Shown piece by piece: positions 26,273 through 34,805 of a stretch of 64,000 nucleotides of DNA (position 1 is the first letter of the stretch; the number at the start of each line of letters is the position of its first letter). The position numbers and the translations under genes are program-made. Origin of the DNA: JBLHZY01 sp050633265. Its GTDB lineage: Bacteria; Pseudomonadota; Alphaproteobacteria; Rhodobacterales; Rhodobacteraceae. A model generated the notes under the pieces. That model did no database searches. It was not told the DNA's origin and saw only the letters and a list, made by a program, of their open reading frames with translations. The stretch is from the NCBI GenBank assembly GCA_050633265.1, contig JBOEGE010000001.1, forward strand, positions 62,001 to 126,000, in the 5' to 3' direction.

Positions 26273-27403
26273 ATGGAAAAATTAGGCATTGGCATCATCG
26301 GTTGCGGCAATATCTCGGCCGCTTATTTGAAGCTGTCCCCGCTGTTCAAAGCGTTAGAGATGCGCGCAGTGGCCGATATGAATATGGAGGCCGCTGAGGC
26401 GCGCGCGAAGGAGTTTGGCGTGCGCGCGGAAACGGTCGAGGGCTTGCTCGCCGCGGATGATATCGCGCTCGTTCTGAACCTGACGATACCGGACGCGCAT
26501 TTTGCCGTGACCAAGCAGATTTTGGAGGCCGGCAAACACGCTTATAGCGAAAAGCCGATGGTTTTGAGCCTTGAGCAGGGCGAGACCCTGCGCGAGATCG
26601 CGGCGGCCAAGGGGCTGCGTGTTGGTTCGGCCCCCGATACATGGATGGGCGGCGCGCATCAGGCCGCGCGTGCCTTTATCGACAGCGGCGAGATCGGCGA
26701 AATCACCTCGGGCACGGCCCATGTGATGAGCGCAGGCATGGAGATGTGGCACCCAAATCCCGATTTCTTCTTTCTGCCCGGCGGCGGCCCGATGCTTGAT
26801 TTGGGGCCCTATTATGTCACCAACCTTGTGCAGCTTTTGGGGCCGGTCAAACGCCTCGCAGCGCTTACATCCTCGGCCTCGCCAACCCGCACCATCACCT
26901 CAGAGCCGCGCAACGGCGAAAAAATTCCAGTCAAAACCCCGACCAATATCCATGCGCTTTTGGAGTTCGTTTCCGGCGCGACAATCACGCTTTCAACCTC
27001 TTGGGATGTCTTCTCGCATCGCCATGCAAATATGGAGCTCTACGGCACCAAAGGCTCGATCTTCGTCCCCGATCCCAACTTCTTTGGCGGCAAGGTTGAG
27101 ACCGCAGGCAAAGACGGCGTGATTTCTGAGCTGGCCCAGCCAGAGCATCCTTTTGGCGTTCCAAATCAAGAGCATAAGCAGGGGATGAAGGCGAATTATC
27201 GCACCGCAGGCCTTGCTGATATGGCCCAAGCCATCGTTGAGGATCGCCCGCATCGCTGCTCTTTGGAGCTGGCCTTGCATGTGGTCGAGGTGATGACTTC
27301 GGTGTTGAAATCTGGCGAAGAGGGGCGGTTTATCGAGATGCAAACCTCTTGCGCGCGCCCCGCCGCCGTCACGCCACAAGAGGCCGCCAAACTGCTTGGC
27401 TAA
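26273..27403 (+). CDS. Gfo/Idh/MocA-family oxidoreductase
   Basis: The 376-residue protein has a Rossmann start GIGIIGCGNISAAYLKL and the catalytic-lysine motif SEKP (92-95), with a HPNPDFFFLPGGGPMLDLGPYY segment typical of sugar dehydrogenases. The usual active-site Asp/His region is around DLGPYY. It follows the TIM-barrel gene closely and is followed by a strong stem-loop. It is a distinct paralogue of the gene at 14516. Confidence 0.85.
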   Translation: MEKLGIGIIGCGNISAAYLKLSPLFKALEMRAVADMNMEAAEARAKEFGVRAETVEGLLAADDIALVLNLTIPDAHFAVTKQILEAGKHAYSEKPMVLSLEQGETLREIAAAKGLRVGSAPDTWMGGAHQAARAFIDSGEIGEITSGTAHVMSAGMEMWHPNPDFFFLPGGGPMLDLGPYYVTNLVQLLGPVKRLAALTSSASPTRTITSEPRNGEKIPVKTPTNIHALLEFVSGATITLSTSWDVFSHRHANMELYGTKGSIFVPDPNFFGGKVETAGKDGVISELAQPEHPFGVPNQEHKQGMKANYRTAGLADMAQAIVEDRPHRCSLELALHVVEVMTSVLKSGEEGRFIEMQTSCARPAAVTPQEAAKLLG

Positions 27404-27410
27404 ATCAATC

Positions 27411-27440
27411 GCGCGCCTGAAACTTTGCTTTCAGGCGCGC
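27411..27440 (+). other. Strong intercistronic stem-loop (12 bp perfect stem)
   Basis: GCGCGCCTGAAA (27411-27422) pairs perfectly with TTTCAGGCGCGC (27429-27440) around a 6-nt loop. No T tract follows on either strand beyond the stem, so it is not a classical terminator. It separates the oxidoreductase from the aldo/keto reductase, and may protect the upstream mRNA or attenuate the downstream genes. Confidence 0.75.
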
Positions 27441-27463
27441 CAAACCAAACCCGGAGATGCCCT

Positions 27464-28525
27464 ATGTCCTATGTGCCCGCCAGCGATCGCTATCAAAAAA
27501 TGGTCTACCGGCGCTGCGGCGCTTCGGGGCTGAAACTTCCGGCAATCTCGCTCGGGCTTTGGCATAATTTCGGCCATGACACGCCGCATGAGACCAAACG
27601 CGCGATCTGTCAGACGGCCTTTGACAATGGCATCACCCATTTCGATCTGGCCAATAATTACGGCCCGCCACCGGGCAGCGCCGAAGAGGCTTTTGGCGAG
27701 ATCCTGCGCAGCGATTTTGCCGGCTACCGCGATGAGCTGATCATCAGTTCCAAGGCCGGTTACGAGATGTGGGATGGGCCATATGGCGAATGGGGCAGCC
27801 GCAAATATCTGATCTCGTCCTGCGATCAATCGCTCAAACGGCTCGGGGTTGATTACGTTGATATCTTCTATTCGCACCGCTTTGATCCCGACACGCCGCT
27901 TGAGGAAACCATGGGCGCGCTTGACCAAATCGTGCGCTCGGGCAAGGCGCTTTATGCTGGCATTTCAAGCTATAATTCCGAACGTACCCGCGAGGCTGCG
28001 GCCATTCTGCGCGATCTGGGAACGCCCTGTTTGATCCACCAGCCCAGCTACAATATGCTTAATCGCTGGGTCGAGCGCGACGGCCTAAAAGAGACGCTGA
28101 GCGATCTTGGCATTGGCTCGATTGCCTTTACCCCGCTGGCGCAAGGCATGCTGACGGGCAAATATCTTGGCGGCATTCCCGAGGGCTCGCGCGCGACCCA
28201 AGGCAAGAGCCTCCAGCCTGAAATGATCTCGCCCCGCGCGGTAGAAAACCTCAACAAACTCAATGAGATCGCGCAAAGCCGCGGCCAGACTTTGGCGCAA
28301 ATGGCCATCGCTTGGGTGCTGCGCAATGGCGGCATTACAACGGCGCTGATCGGGGCTTCCAAGCCGAGCCAAGTGCTGGATTGTGTGGGGGCCGTTTCCA
28401 ACCTTGAGTTTAGCGCAGAAGAGCTCGCTTTGATCGATGAATATGCCGATGAGGAAAAGATCAACCTCTGGGCGCAAAGTTCGGAGCAAACGCAGGGCGC
28501 GGCCCAACGAAAGCCAAAGAAATGA
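27464..28525 (+). CDS. Aldo/keto reductase (YghZ/MgrA-like)
   Basis: The 353-residue NADPH-dependent reductase has the AKR catalytic tetrad regions: FDLANNYGPPPGSAEE (Asp and Tyr), ISSKAGYEMW (Lys) and FYSHRFD (His). The sequence GLWHNFGHDTPHETKRAI and the W(V)ERDGLKETL region match the L-glyceraldehyde-3-phosphate reductase/YghZ branch. The start at 27464 follows CCGGAG. The stop overlaps the GH43 gene start. In this operon it could reduce a sugar aldehyde or ketone intermediate. Confidence 0.87.
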   Translation: MSYVPASDRYQKMVYRRCGASGLKLPAISLGLWHNFGHDTPHETKRAICQTAFDNGITHFDLANNYGPPPGSAEEAFGEILRSDFAGYRDELIISSKAGYEMWDGPYGEWGSRKYLISSCDQSLKRLGVDYVDIFYSHRFDPDTPLEETMGALDQIVRSGKALYAGISSYNSERTREAAAILRDLGTPCLIHQPSYNMLNRWVERDGLKETLSDLGIGSIAFTPLAQGMLTGKYLGGIPEGSRATQGKSLQPEMISPRAVENLNKLNEIAQSRGQTLAQMAIAWVLRNGGITTALIGASKPSQVLDCVGAVSNLEFSAEELALIDEYADEEKINLWAQSSEQTQGAAQRKPKK

Positions 28526-30123
28526 TCCAAAATCCGATCCTGCCCGGCTTTAATCCTGACCCCAGTTTTTGCCGCGTCGGTGCGGATTACTACATCGCGA
28601 CCTCAACATTCGAGTGGTTCCCCGGCGTTCAAATCCATCACTCAACCGATCTGGTCAATTGGACGTTGGTTGCGCGCCCGCTTAATCGCGCCGCCCTTCT
28701 GGATATGCGCGGCAACCCGGATTCCTGCGGCATCTGGGCGCCCTGTTTGAGCCATGCCGATGGCAAGTTCTGGCTGGTCTATACGGATGTCAAACGCCTC
28801 GATGGGGCCTTCAAGGACGCGCATAATTACATCACCACTTGTGAGACGATTGATGGTGCATGGTCCGATCCGATCTATGTGAATTCCTCGGGATTTGATC
28901 CGACCCTGTTTCACGATGCCTCGGGGCGCAAATATTTCGCCAATGTGCAGTGGAATCATCGCGGCCCCGGCACGGGTGGCAATCCCGCCCATGCCTCTTT
29001 TGATGGCATCCTGTTGCAGGAATGGTCTGAGGCAGGCGGGCTCACCGGCCCTGTGCGCAACATCTATAAAGGGACAAAGCGTGGCCTTACCGAAGCGCCG
29101 CATCTGTTTCAGCGCAACGGCTATTATTACCTCACAACGGCCGAGGGCGGCACCGGCTATGATCACGCCGTTACCATGGCACGCAGCCGCGATATTTGGG
29201 GGCCTTATGAGGATCACCCCGATCTGCATTTGCTCTGCGCCGCCGATGCGCCCAATAGCCCGATCCAGCGCACCGGCCATGGCCAATATGTCGAAACTGC
29301 GCGCGGCGAAGCCTATCATTCCTTCCTGATGGGCCGCCCGATTAAGGGGCCCGATGGCACGGGGCGCTTTTGCCCGCTGGGGCGCGAAACCGGGCTTGAG
29401 AAATGCATCTGGCGCGATGATTGGCTTTACCTTGAGGCCGGCGGGAAGATTGCGCGCGCGCAGGTGCCGGGGCTGAATGACGCGGTGCCAAATCCGCCCA
29501 AAGCGCACATTACAGAGTTTGCGGACGGCACCTTGCCGCAAGAGTTCCAATGGCTGCGCACGCCAGAGACGAGCCGCATTTTTCGCGCCGAGCCGGGCGC
29601 GCTTGTGCTCACCGGGCGCGAAAGCATCGGCTCTTGGTTTGAGCAGGCGCTTGTCGCGCGCCGCCAAGAGCATCTCTCTTATGTGGTTGAAACAACTGTT
29701 GAATTTGCGCCAGAAACCTATCAACAAGCCGCCGGTCTAACGACTTATTACAACCGGCACAAATTTCATGCGCTGCTGCTGAGCGATGCCGATGGCCCTG
29801 CGCTCAGCCTGATGTCTTGCGCGGGCGATTGGCCCGATGGCGCGCTTGAGCCTGCCGATACGCCAGTGAAAATCGCCCCCGGCCCGGTGGAATTGCGCGT
29901 CGAAGTGGACCACGCCACGCAGCAGTTTTTCTATCGCCAAACCGGCGATTGGATCGCCATCGGCCCGAAGCTTGATGCCAGCGTCATTTCAGACGAGGGC
30001 GGGCGCGGCGAGCATGGCTCTTTTACGGGCGCTTTCGTCGGCATGGTCGCTTTCGATATCACAGGGCAGGGGAAAGAGGCGCGTTTTACCCGTTTTGCCT
30101 ATCTCCCCGAGGGGGCAGAATGA
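28522..30123 (+). CDS. Beta-xylosidase (GH43)
   Basis: The 533-residue protein is a GH43 exo-beta-xylosidase or bifunctional arabinofuranosidase. The five-bladed propeller domain begins ILPGFNPDPSFCRVGADYY with the general base Asp13; the pKa-modulating Asp126 is in SGFDPTLFHD and the acid Glu191 in GLTEAPHLF. From about residue 320 a beta-sandwich domain follows (SIGSWFEQALVARRQEHLSY), as in the GH43_11-type two-domain enzymes. There is no signal peptide. It overlaps both neighbours by 4 bases, so it is co-translated with them. Confidence 0.9.
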   Translation: MIQNPILPGFNPDPSFCRVGADYYIATSTFEWFPGVQIHHSTDLVNWTLVARPLNRAALLDMRGNPDSCGIWAPCLSHADGKFWLVYTDVKRLDGAFKDAHNYITTCETIDGAWSDPIYVNSSGFDPTLFHDASGRKYFANVQWNHRGPGTGGNPAHASFDGILLQEWSEAGGLTGPVRNIYKGTKRGLTEAPHLFQRNGYYYLTTAEGGTGYDHAVTMARSRDIWGPYEDHPDLHLLCAADAPNSPIQRTGHGQYVETARGEAYHSFLMGRPIKGPDGTGRFCPLGRETGLEKCIWRDDWLYLEAGGKIARAQVPGLNDAVPNPPKAHITEFADGTLPQEFQWLRTPETSRIFRAEPGALVLTGRESIGSWFEQALVARRQEHLSYVVETTVEFAPETYQQAAGLTTYYNRHKFHALLLSDADGPALSLMSCAGDWPDGALEPADTPVKIAPGPVELRVEVDHATQQFFYRQTGDWIAIGPKLDASVISDEGGRGEHGSFTGAFVGMVAFDITGQGKEARFTRFAYLPEGAE

Positions 30124-30950
30124 GCTGGAAAAGCCGGCTCTGTATCTATGATATGGGCGCAGAGCAAAGCCATGTCCTGCTTGAAACAGCGCTGCATATA
30201 GAGGCGCCGAATTGGGCCCCCGATGGGCAATTCCTGATCGTCAACGGCGGCGGCAAGCTCTACCGGGTGGCGCTTGAGAAGCCGGAATTGCGCGCCTTTG
30301 AAACGGGCGATCTCACCCGGCTCAACAATGATCATGGCATCAGCCCTGATGGCCAGACCCTCGCGATTTCCGATCACAGCACTGAGGGCAAAAGCGCGAT
30401 TTATGAGCTGCCCATTGCAGGCGGCGCGCCAAAACGCATCACCAAAAACGTGCCGAGCTGGTGGCATGGCTGGTCGCCCGATGGTGCGCGCCATGCCTAT
30501 ACGGCGATGCGAGAGGGGCGCTTTGGCATCTGGACATGCCCAATGGGCGGCGGGGCCGAGCGCTGCCTTGTTGAGAGCAATCATCATTACGATGGCCCCG
30601 ATTATACCCCCGATGGCCAGTGGATTTGGTTCAATTCGGATCGCGGCGGCGCGATGGATCTTTGGCGGATTGCGCCCGACGGCAGCGGCCTTGAACAGAT
30701 GAGCACGGATCGGGCGGTCAATTGGTTTCCCCATCCCTCGCCAGACGGGGCGCATGTGCTTTATCTGGCCTATCCGGAGGGGACGATCGGGCATCCGGCA
30801 GACCTTGAAGTTCGCTTGCGCCTGATGCCGGCAAGGGGCGGTGCGGCGCGCGATCTGGTCGCGCTTTTTGGCGGGCAGGGGACGATCAACGTGCCTTGTT
30901 GGGCGCCCGGTGGCGGGCATTTCGCCTATGTGGATTATGCCCGGCCTTGA
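30120..30950 (+). CDS. TolB-like beta-propeller protein
   Basis: The 276-residue protein is built of repeated WD40-like PD40 motifs: APNWAPDGQFLIVNGGGKLYRV, GISPDGQTLAISDHS, GWSPDGARHAYTA, DYTPDGQWIWFNSDRGG and PHPSPDGAHVLYLAY. No signal peptide is seen, so unlike TolB it is probably cytoplasmic. Related propellers occur as oligogalacturonate lyase-like or carbohydrate-binding proteins, but no catalytic residue can be assigned. The 4-base overlap with the GH43 gene ties it to the oligosaccharide locus. Confidence 0.75.
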   Translation: MSWKSRLCIYDMGAEQSHVLLETALHIEAPNWAPDGQFLIVNGGGKLYRVALEKPELRAFETGDLTRLNNDHGISPDGQTLAISDHSTEGKSAIYELPIAGGAPKRITKNVPSWWHGWSPDGARHAYTAMREGRFGIWTCPMGGGAERCLVESNHHYDGPDYTPDGQWIWFNSDRGGAMDLWRIAPDGSGLEQMSTDRAVNWFPHPSPDGAHVLYLAYPEGTIGHPADLEVRLRLMPARGGAARDLVALFGGQGTINVPCWAPGGGHFAYVDYARP

Positions 30951-31104
30951 TCGCGCTGCGCTGCCAATCCGCGCGGTATTTGGGCCAATGTCCGAGCGCG
31001 CCGACGGCTTTGCACCCTCCGAAAAAGCCGCGCAGCTTTGGCCCGCCTTGTTGCCCGGCAAAAAGAGGGCTATCCCTTTTGAGACACAATAAACGGTGCC
31101 TTCC

Positions 31105-32049
31105 ATGAAGCCAGACCTGTTGATCATTTCGCCCCTCATGCGCCCTTTTATGGAGGATTTGGCCAGCCGCTACACGCTGCTCAAATACTACCGCGAGGCG
31201 GATAAGCCCGCATATTTGGCCCAGGTTGCGCCACGCGTGCGCGCGCTGATCACAACAGGCGGGACCGGCCTGAGCGCAGATCAAATCGCCGCGCTGCCCA
31301 ATCTGGAAATCGCCGCCACGATGAGCGTTGGCTATGATGCGGTGGATTTGCCCGCCTTGGCGGCGCGCGGCGCAAAGCTGACAAACACACCGGATGTTTT
31401 GACCGATGACGTTGCTGATACGGCGATTGCGCTGATGCTATGCGCGTGGCGCGATATGATGCGCGGCGATACCCATGTGCGCAGCGGGGCCTGGGGCAAA
31501 GGGCCATTGGCGCTTAATCATCGGGTATCTGGTGCGAAAATCGGCATTGTCGGGCTTGGCCGGATCGGCCTTGCGATTGCGGATCGTTTGGCCCCGATGC
31601 GCGCGCAAATCGCCTATTTTGGCCGCAGCAAAAAGCCCGTTCCTTACGCGTTTCAGCCAGATTTAAACGCCCTTGCCGCGCAAAGCGATATTCTGATCGT
31701 CGCGGCTGCGGGCGGGCCAGAGACGGCGCAGATGATCGATGCAAAGGTGCTGGCCGCACTTGGCCCCAAGGGCTGTTTGATCAATATTGCGCGCGGCTCG
31801 GTGATTGATGAAGAGGCGATGCTCAAAGCGCTGGAAAGCGGCGCGCTTGGCATGGCGGGACTGGATGTTTTTAACAATGAGCCCCATATTGATCCGCGGT
31901 TTGCCGCCCTTGAGAATGTTGTGCTTCATCCCCACCATGCCTCTGGAACCGTGGAAACACGCGATGCGATGGCGCAGATGGTTGTCGATAATATTGATGC
32001 GTTTTTTGCCGGGCGCGCTTTGATCAGCCCGGTTGAACTGCCCCGCTAA
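31105..32049 (+). CDS. D-isomer-specific 2-hydroxyacid dehydrogenase (GhrB-like)
   Basis: The 314-residue protein has the NAD(P) motif VGLGRIGLAIADRL and the catalytic Arg in INIARGSVIDEEAM, the Glu in NNEPHIDPRF and the His in HPHHASGTVETRDAM. This is the glyoxylate/hydroxypyruvate reductase branch. The ATG at 31105 is chosen; an in-frame GTG at 31096 adds three residues. It may be the last gene of the carbohydrate locus, after a 154-base gap with a short open frame of doubtful status. Confidence 0.88.
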   Translation: MKPDLLIISPLMRPFMEDLASRYTLLKYYREADKPAYLAQVAPRVRALITTGGTGLSADQIAALPNLEIAATMSVGYDAVDLPALAARGAKLTNTPDVLTDDVADTAIALMLCAWRDMMRGDTHVRSGAWGKGPLALNHRVSGAKIGIVGLGRIGLAIADRLAPMRAQIAYFGRSKKPVPYAFQPDLNALAAQSDILIVAAAGGPETAQMIDAKVLAALGPKGCLINIARGSVIDEEAMLKALESGALGMAGLDVFNNEPHIDPRFAALENVVLHPHHASGTVETRDAMAQMVVDNIDAFFAGRALISPVELPR

Positions 32050-32103
32050 ACCTGCGCCGCTGGCCGCTTATGCGCCGCTGCGATTGCCCCTGAAAGGCCC
32101 CAA

Positions 32104-33318
32104 ATGCCGGTGTTTCACTATCTCAAATGGGCGATTATTAGCACCGGGCTTGGCATCCTTTTGGCAGGTTGGCTTGGCTATGCCAGCGGCGGCGCGGCGG
32201 GCGCGCTTTCCTTTGTCTTGATTGCCTCGGTGCTGGCCGTTTTGGAAATCTCGCTCTCTTTTGATAACGCCATCGTCAACGCCGACAAGCTGCGCCATAT
32301 GAGCCCGATCTGGCGGCGGCGATTTCTGACCTGGGGGATATTGATTGCTGTCTTTGGGATGCGCATTCTGTTTCCGCTGATCGTTGTGGCAGCGGCGGCT
32401 TGGATCAGCCTGTGGGAAGCCTTTTCCATCGCGCTTTCGGATCCTCATCTCTATGCCGAGATCATCGAGGAAAGCCATCTTGCGATCTCGGCCTTTGGCG
32501 GGGCGTTCTTGATGATGGTGGGGCTGACCTATTTCATTGATGAGGGCAAAGACGTTGATTGGATTTCTGCGCTTGAGCGGCGTTTGCGGCGCATGGCCCC
32601 GGTGCGGGGGTTGCAGATATCGCTGGTGCTGATTTTCGTGCTTGGTTTTGCCATGGCCCAACAAAGCCTTGAGAACAAAGCGGCTTTCCTCTTTGCGGCG
32701 CTGCTTGGGCTGGTGGTTTTCGCCTGTGTCGAGGTGATCGGCCAATTGCTTGATGGCAAAGCAAGCGCAATCAAGGGCGCGGCCAAAGCCGGCGGGCTTG
32801 GCGCGTTTTTGTATCTTGAGGTGCTGGATGCGTCGTTCTCGTTTGACGGGGTGATTGGCGCCTTTGCGCTAACACAAAACCTGCTCCTGATCGCCATCGG
32901 GCTTGGGATTGGCGCGATGTATGTGCGCTCGATGACGATCCTTTTGGTCGAGCGCGAAACGCTGGCGCATTTCAAATATCTCGAACATGGGGCCTATTAT
33001 TCGATCCTCGCGCTCTCGATCATCATGTTTTCCCAGTCATTGATTGAGGTGCCAGAAGCGATCACCGGTTTGCTGGGCGCAGGGCTGATCGGGCTTGCGC
33101 TGATCGCCTCTGTTCGCGCCGCAAAGCGCCAAGAGAAAACGCCTCAACCCCCTGCGCAAGCCGCATCAATCGGCACAAGCCCCGCGCCAAAAAACGCAGC
33201 TTTTGAGGCCAAAAAAACCACCAAAAAAGCGGCTGCGAAACCCCCCCAAAAAACCACCATAAAAAGCCCCCAAGTAAGCACGGCAACAACACCCAAAAAG
33301 ACAGCCCCAAAAGAATGA
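32104..33318 (+). CDS. DUF475/TerC-like integral membrane protein
   Basis: The 404-residue protein has about nine spans and the TerC-type paired motifs EISLSFDNAIVNADKL (about 50-65) and DASFSFDGVIGAFAL (about 241-255), in which acidic residues within the membrane are thought to bind metal. DUF475 proteins are relatives of TerC-type exporters; the substrate here is unknown. The last 60 or so residues form a cytosolic-type Lys/Ala/Pro-rich tail encoded by A and C homopolymer tracts. The stop overlaps the next start (ATGA). Confidence 0.85.
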   Translation: MPVFHYLKWAIISTGLGILLAGWLGYASGGAAGALSFVLIASVLAVLEISLSFDNAIVNADKLRHMSPIWRRRFLTWGILIAVFGMRILFPLIVVAAAAWISLWEAFSIALSDPHLYAEIIEESHLAISAFGGAFLMMVGLTYFIDEGKDVDWISALERRLRRMAPVRGLQISLVLIFVLGFAMAQQSLENKAAFLFAALLGLVVFACVEVIGQLLDGKASAIKGAAKAGGLGAFLYLEVLDASFSFDGVIGAFALTQNLLLIAIGLGIGAMYVRSMTILLVERETLAHFKYLEHGAYYSILALSIIMFSQSLIEVPEAITGLLGAGLIGLALIASVRAAKRQEKTPQPPAQAASIGTSPAPKNAAFEAKKTTKKAAAKPPQKTTIKSPQVSTATTPKKTAPKE

Positions 33319-34721
33319 AAACACCGCGCCCAGAACGAGCCCGGCTCAACTATGCCACAAGCGGCGCGATGATCGCCGTGATGCTGTTTGAGCTTTCGGC
33401 CCGCAGCTTTGGCAGCGATCTGTTGCAACATTTGGGATGGATCGCGATGGGGGCGGTTGTTGTCTTGACCGTGCCGCGATTTGGCGCGCGCGAGGCCTAT
33501 TTGCTCAGCGTTTGTGCTGTGCTTTGCCTGCTGATCTGGTGGCATGATCGCCTCTCATTGGGGCAGATCGGGCGCGCGCTGGATCAGGCCAGTTTTCTGA
33601 TGAGTTTCATCCTGCTGCTCAGCCTGCTCCATGAAGCCGCAGCAACTTCGCCCTCGGTCGAGGCCTTGGGCAAAACGCTCACCCGGCAGCCGCCGGGCCG
33701 GCGATATTATGCGCTGAACACCGGCACAGCGGCGCTTTCGATCCTGTTCAACCTGGGCGTTGTGAGCTTCCTTGTGCCGCTGATCCAGCGCGGCATAGCA
33801 ACCTCGACCCCAAAGGATCCGCTCAACCCGTTGCGCGAACGGCGCCAGATTTCGGCAATGCTGCGCGGCTTTGCTTGGATGGTGATCTGGTCGCCAACGG
33901 CCATGGCGCCGCTTGCATTGATGGAGCTGATCCCGGGCATTGATCGCCAGCGCTGGACCTTGATAGGGATCGCCCTTTGCGGCGCGGTTTTGATCATGGG
34001 CGGGCTGGAAGATCGCCTGCGCCATCGCCGCTATCTGGGCCGTGCGCCGCGCCTCACCTCTGTCTTTCCCATGCGGGCGGCGGCGCTTTTCACGGCAGCT
34101 TGTGGCTGGCTCTTGGGGCTGAGCGTGATCATGATGCGCCTGACGGGGGACACGCTTGTTTTTGGCCTGCTGCTCTCAATTCCGATCATGCTTATCGGCT
34201 GGCTCGCCGTTCAGGCGCGCGCAAAAGAGGGCGCGGCTTTGGGGGCGCGTCTGCGCGGGATTGCCAGCTCGTCCTTGCCGCTGTCGGGCCCCATCGCTGT
34301 CACTTTGGCAACTTCCGGCTTCATCGGCCAAGCCGCCGCGGGCTTCATCCCGGCTCAGGCCTTGGCGCAATTCCTTGGCCTTGCGCAAATCCCCGATACG
34401 CTCTTGCTCAGCCTCATTCCCATCGTCATCGCGCTGCTTTCCTTGCTAGCGCTCTCTCCGATCATGATGGCGGTTTTCTTTGGTGCGCTGTTTGGCGCAT
34501 TGCCGGTTCTGCCCGCCGATCCAACGCTGCTTGCGCTTTCGATTTCCTGTGGTTGGGCGCTCTCAATGACCTTTTCACCATTCTCTACGGTCGTGCTGAT
34601 GATCGGGCGGGCGGCAAATATCCCTCCGCTGCGCCTAACCTGGGGCTGGAACCTCTTGTTTACATTGAGCACTTTGCCGTTGCTCGCGATCACTTTCGGG
34701 TTTCTGACCGGCTGGCGCTGA
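33315..34721 (+). CDS. Polytopic membrane protein of unknown function
   Basis: The 468-residue protein has about 11-12 hydrophobic spans. A notable cytoplasmic/loop segment is YYALNTGTAALSILFNLGVVSFLVPLIQRGI, followed by WMVIWSPTAMAPLALMELIPG. Spans toward the C-terminus contain LSISCGWALSMTFSPFSTVVLMIGR. Size and the hairpin-like pattern recall ion-transporter folds of the ArsB/NhaD type, but I do not recognise a specific family. It is coupled to the DUF475 gene by a 4-base overlap, so the two may share a function. Confidence 0.75.
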   Translation: MKTPRPERARLNYATSGAMIAVMLFELSARSFGSDLLQHLGWIAMGAVVVLTVPRFGAREAYLLSVCAVLCLLIWWHDRLSLGQIGRALDQASFLMSFILLLSLLHEAAATSPSVEALGKTLTRQPPGRRYYALNTGTAALSILFNLGVVSFLVPLIQRGIATSTPKDPLNPLRERRQISAMLRGFAWMVIWSPTAMAPLALMELIPGIDRQRWTLIGIALCGAVLIMGGLEDRLRHRRYLGRAPRLTSVFPMRAAALFTAACGWLLGLSVIMMRLTGDTLVFGLLLSIPIMLIGWLAVQARAKEGAALGARLRGIASSSLPLSGPIAVTLATSGFIGQAAAGFIPAQALAQFLGLAQIPDTLLLSLIPIVIALLSLLALSPIMMAVFFGALFGALPVLPADPTLLALSISCGWALSMTFSPFSTVVLMIGRAANIPPLRLTWGWNLLFTLSTLPLLAITFGFLTGWR

Positions 34722-34805
34722 AACCGGGTTGCAATTCCCGGGCGGCTCTTTCAAAAGTATGATAATTAAATTCACGGCCCCAGGCCTGCGAAAAAGGAAC
34801 TTCAA

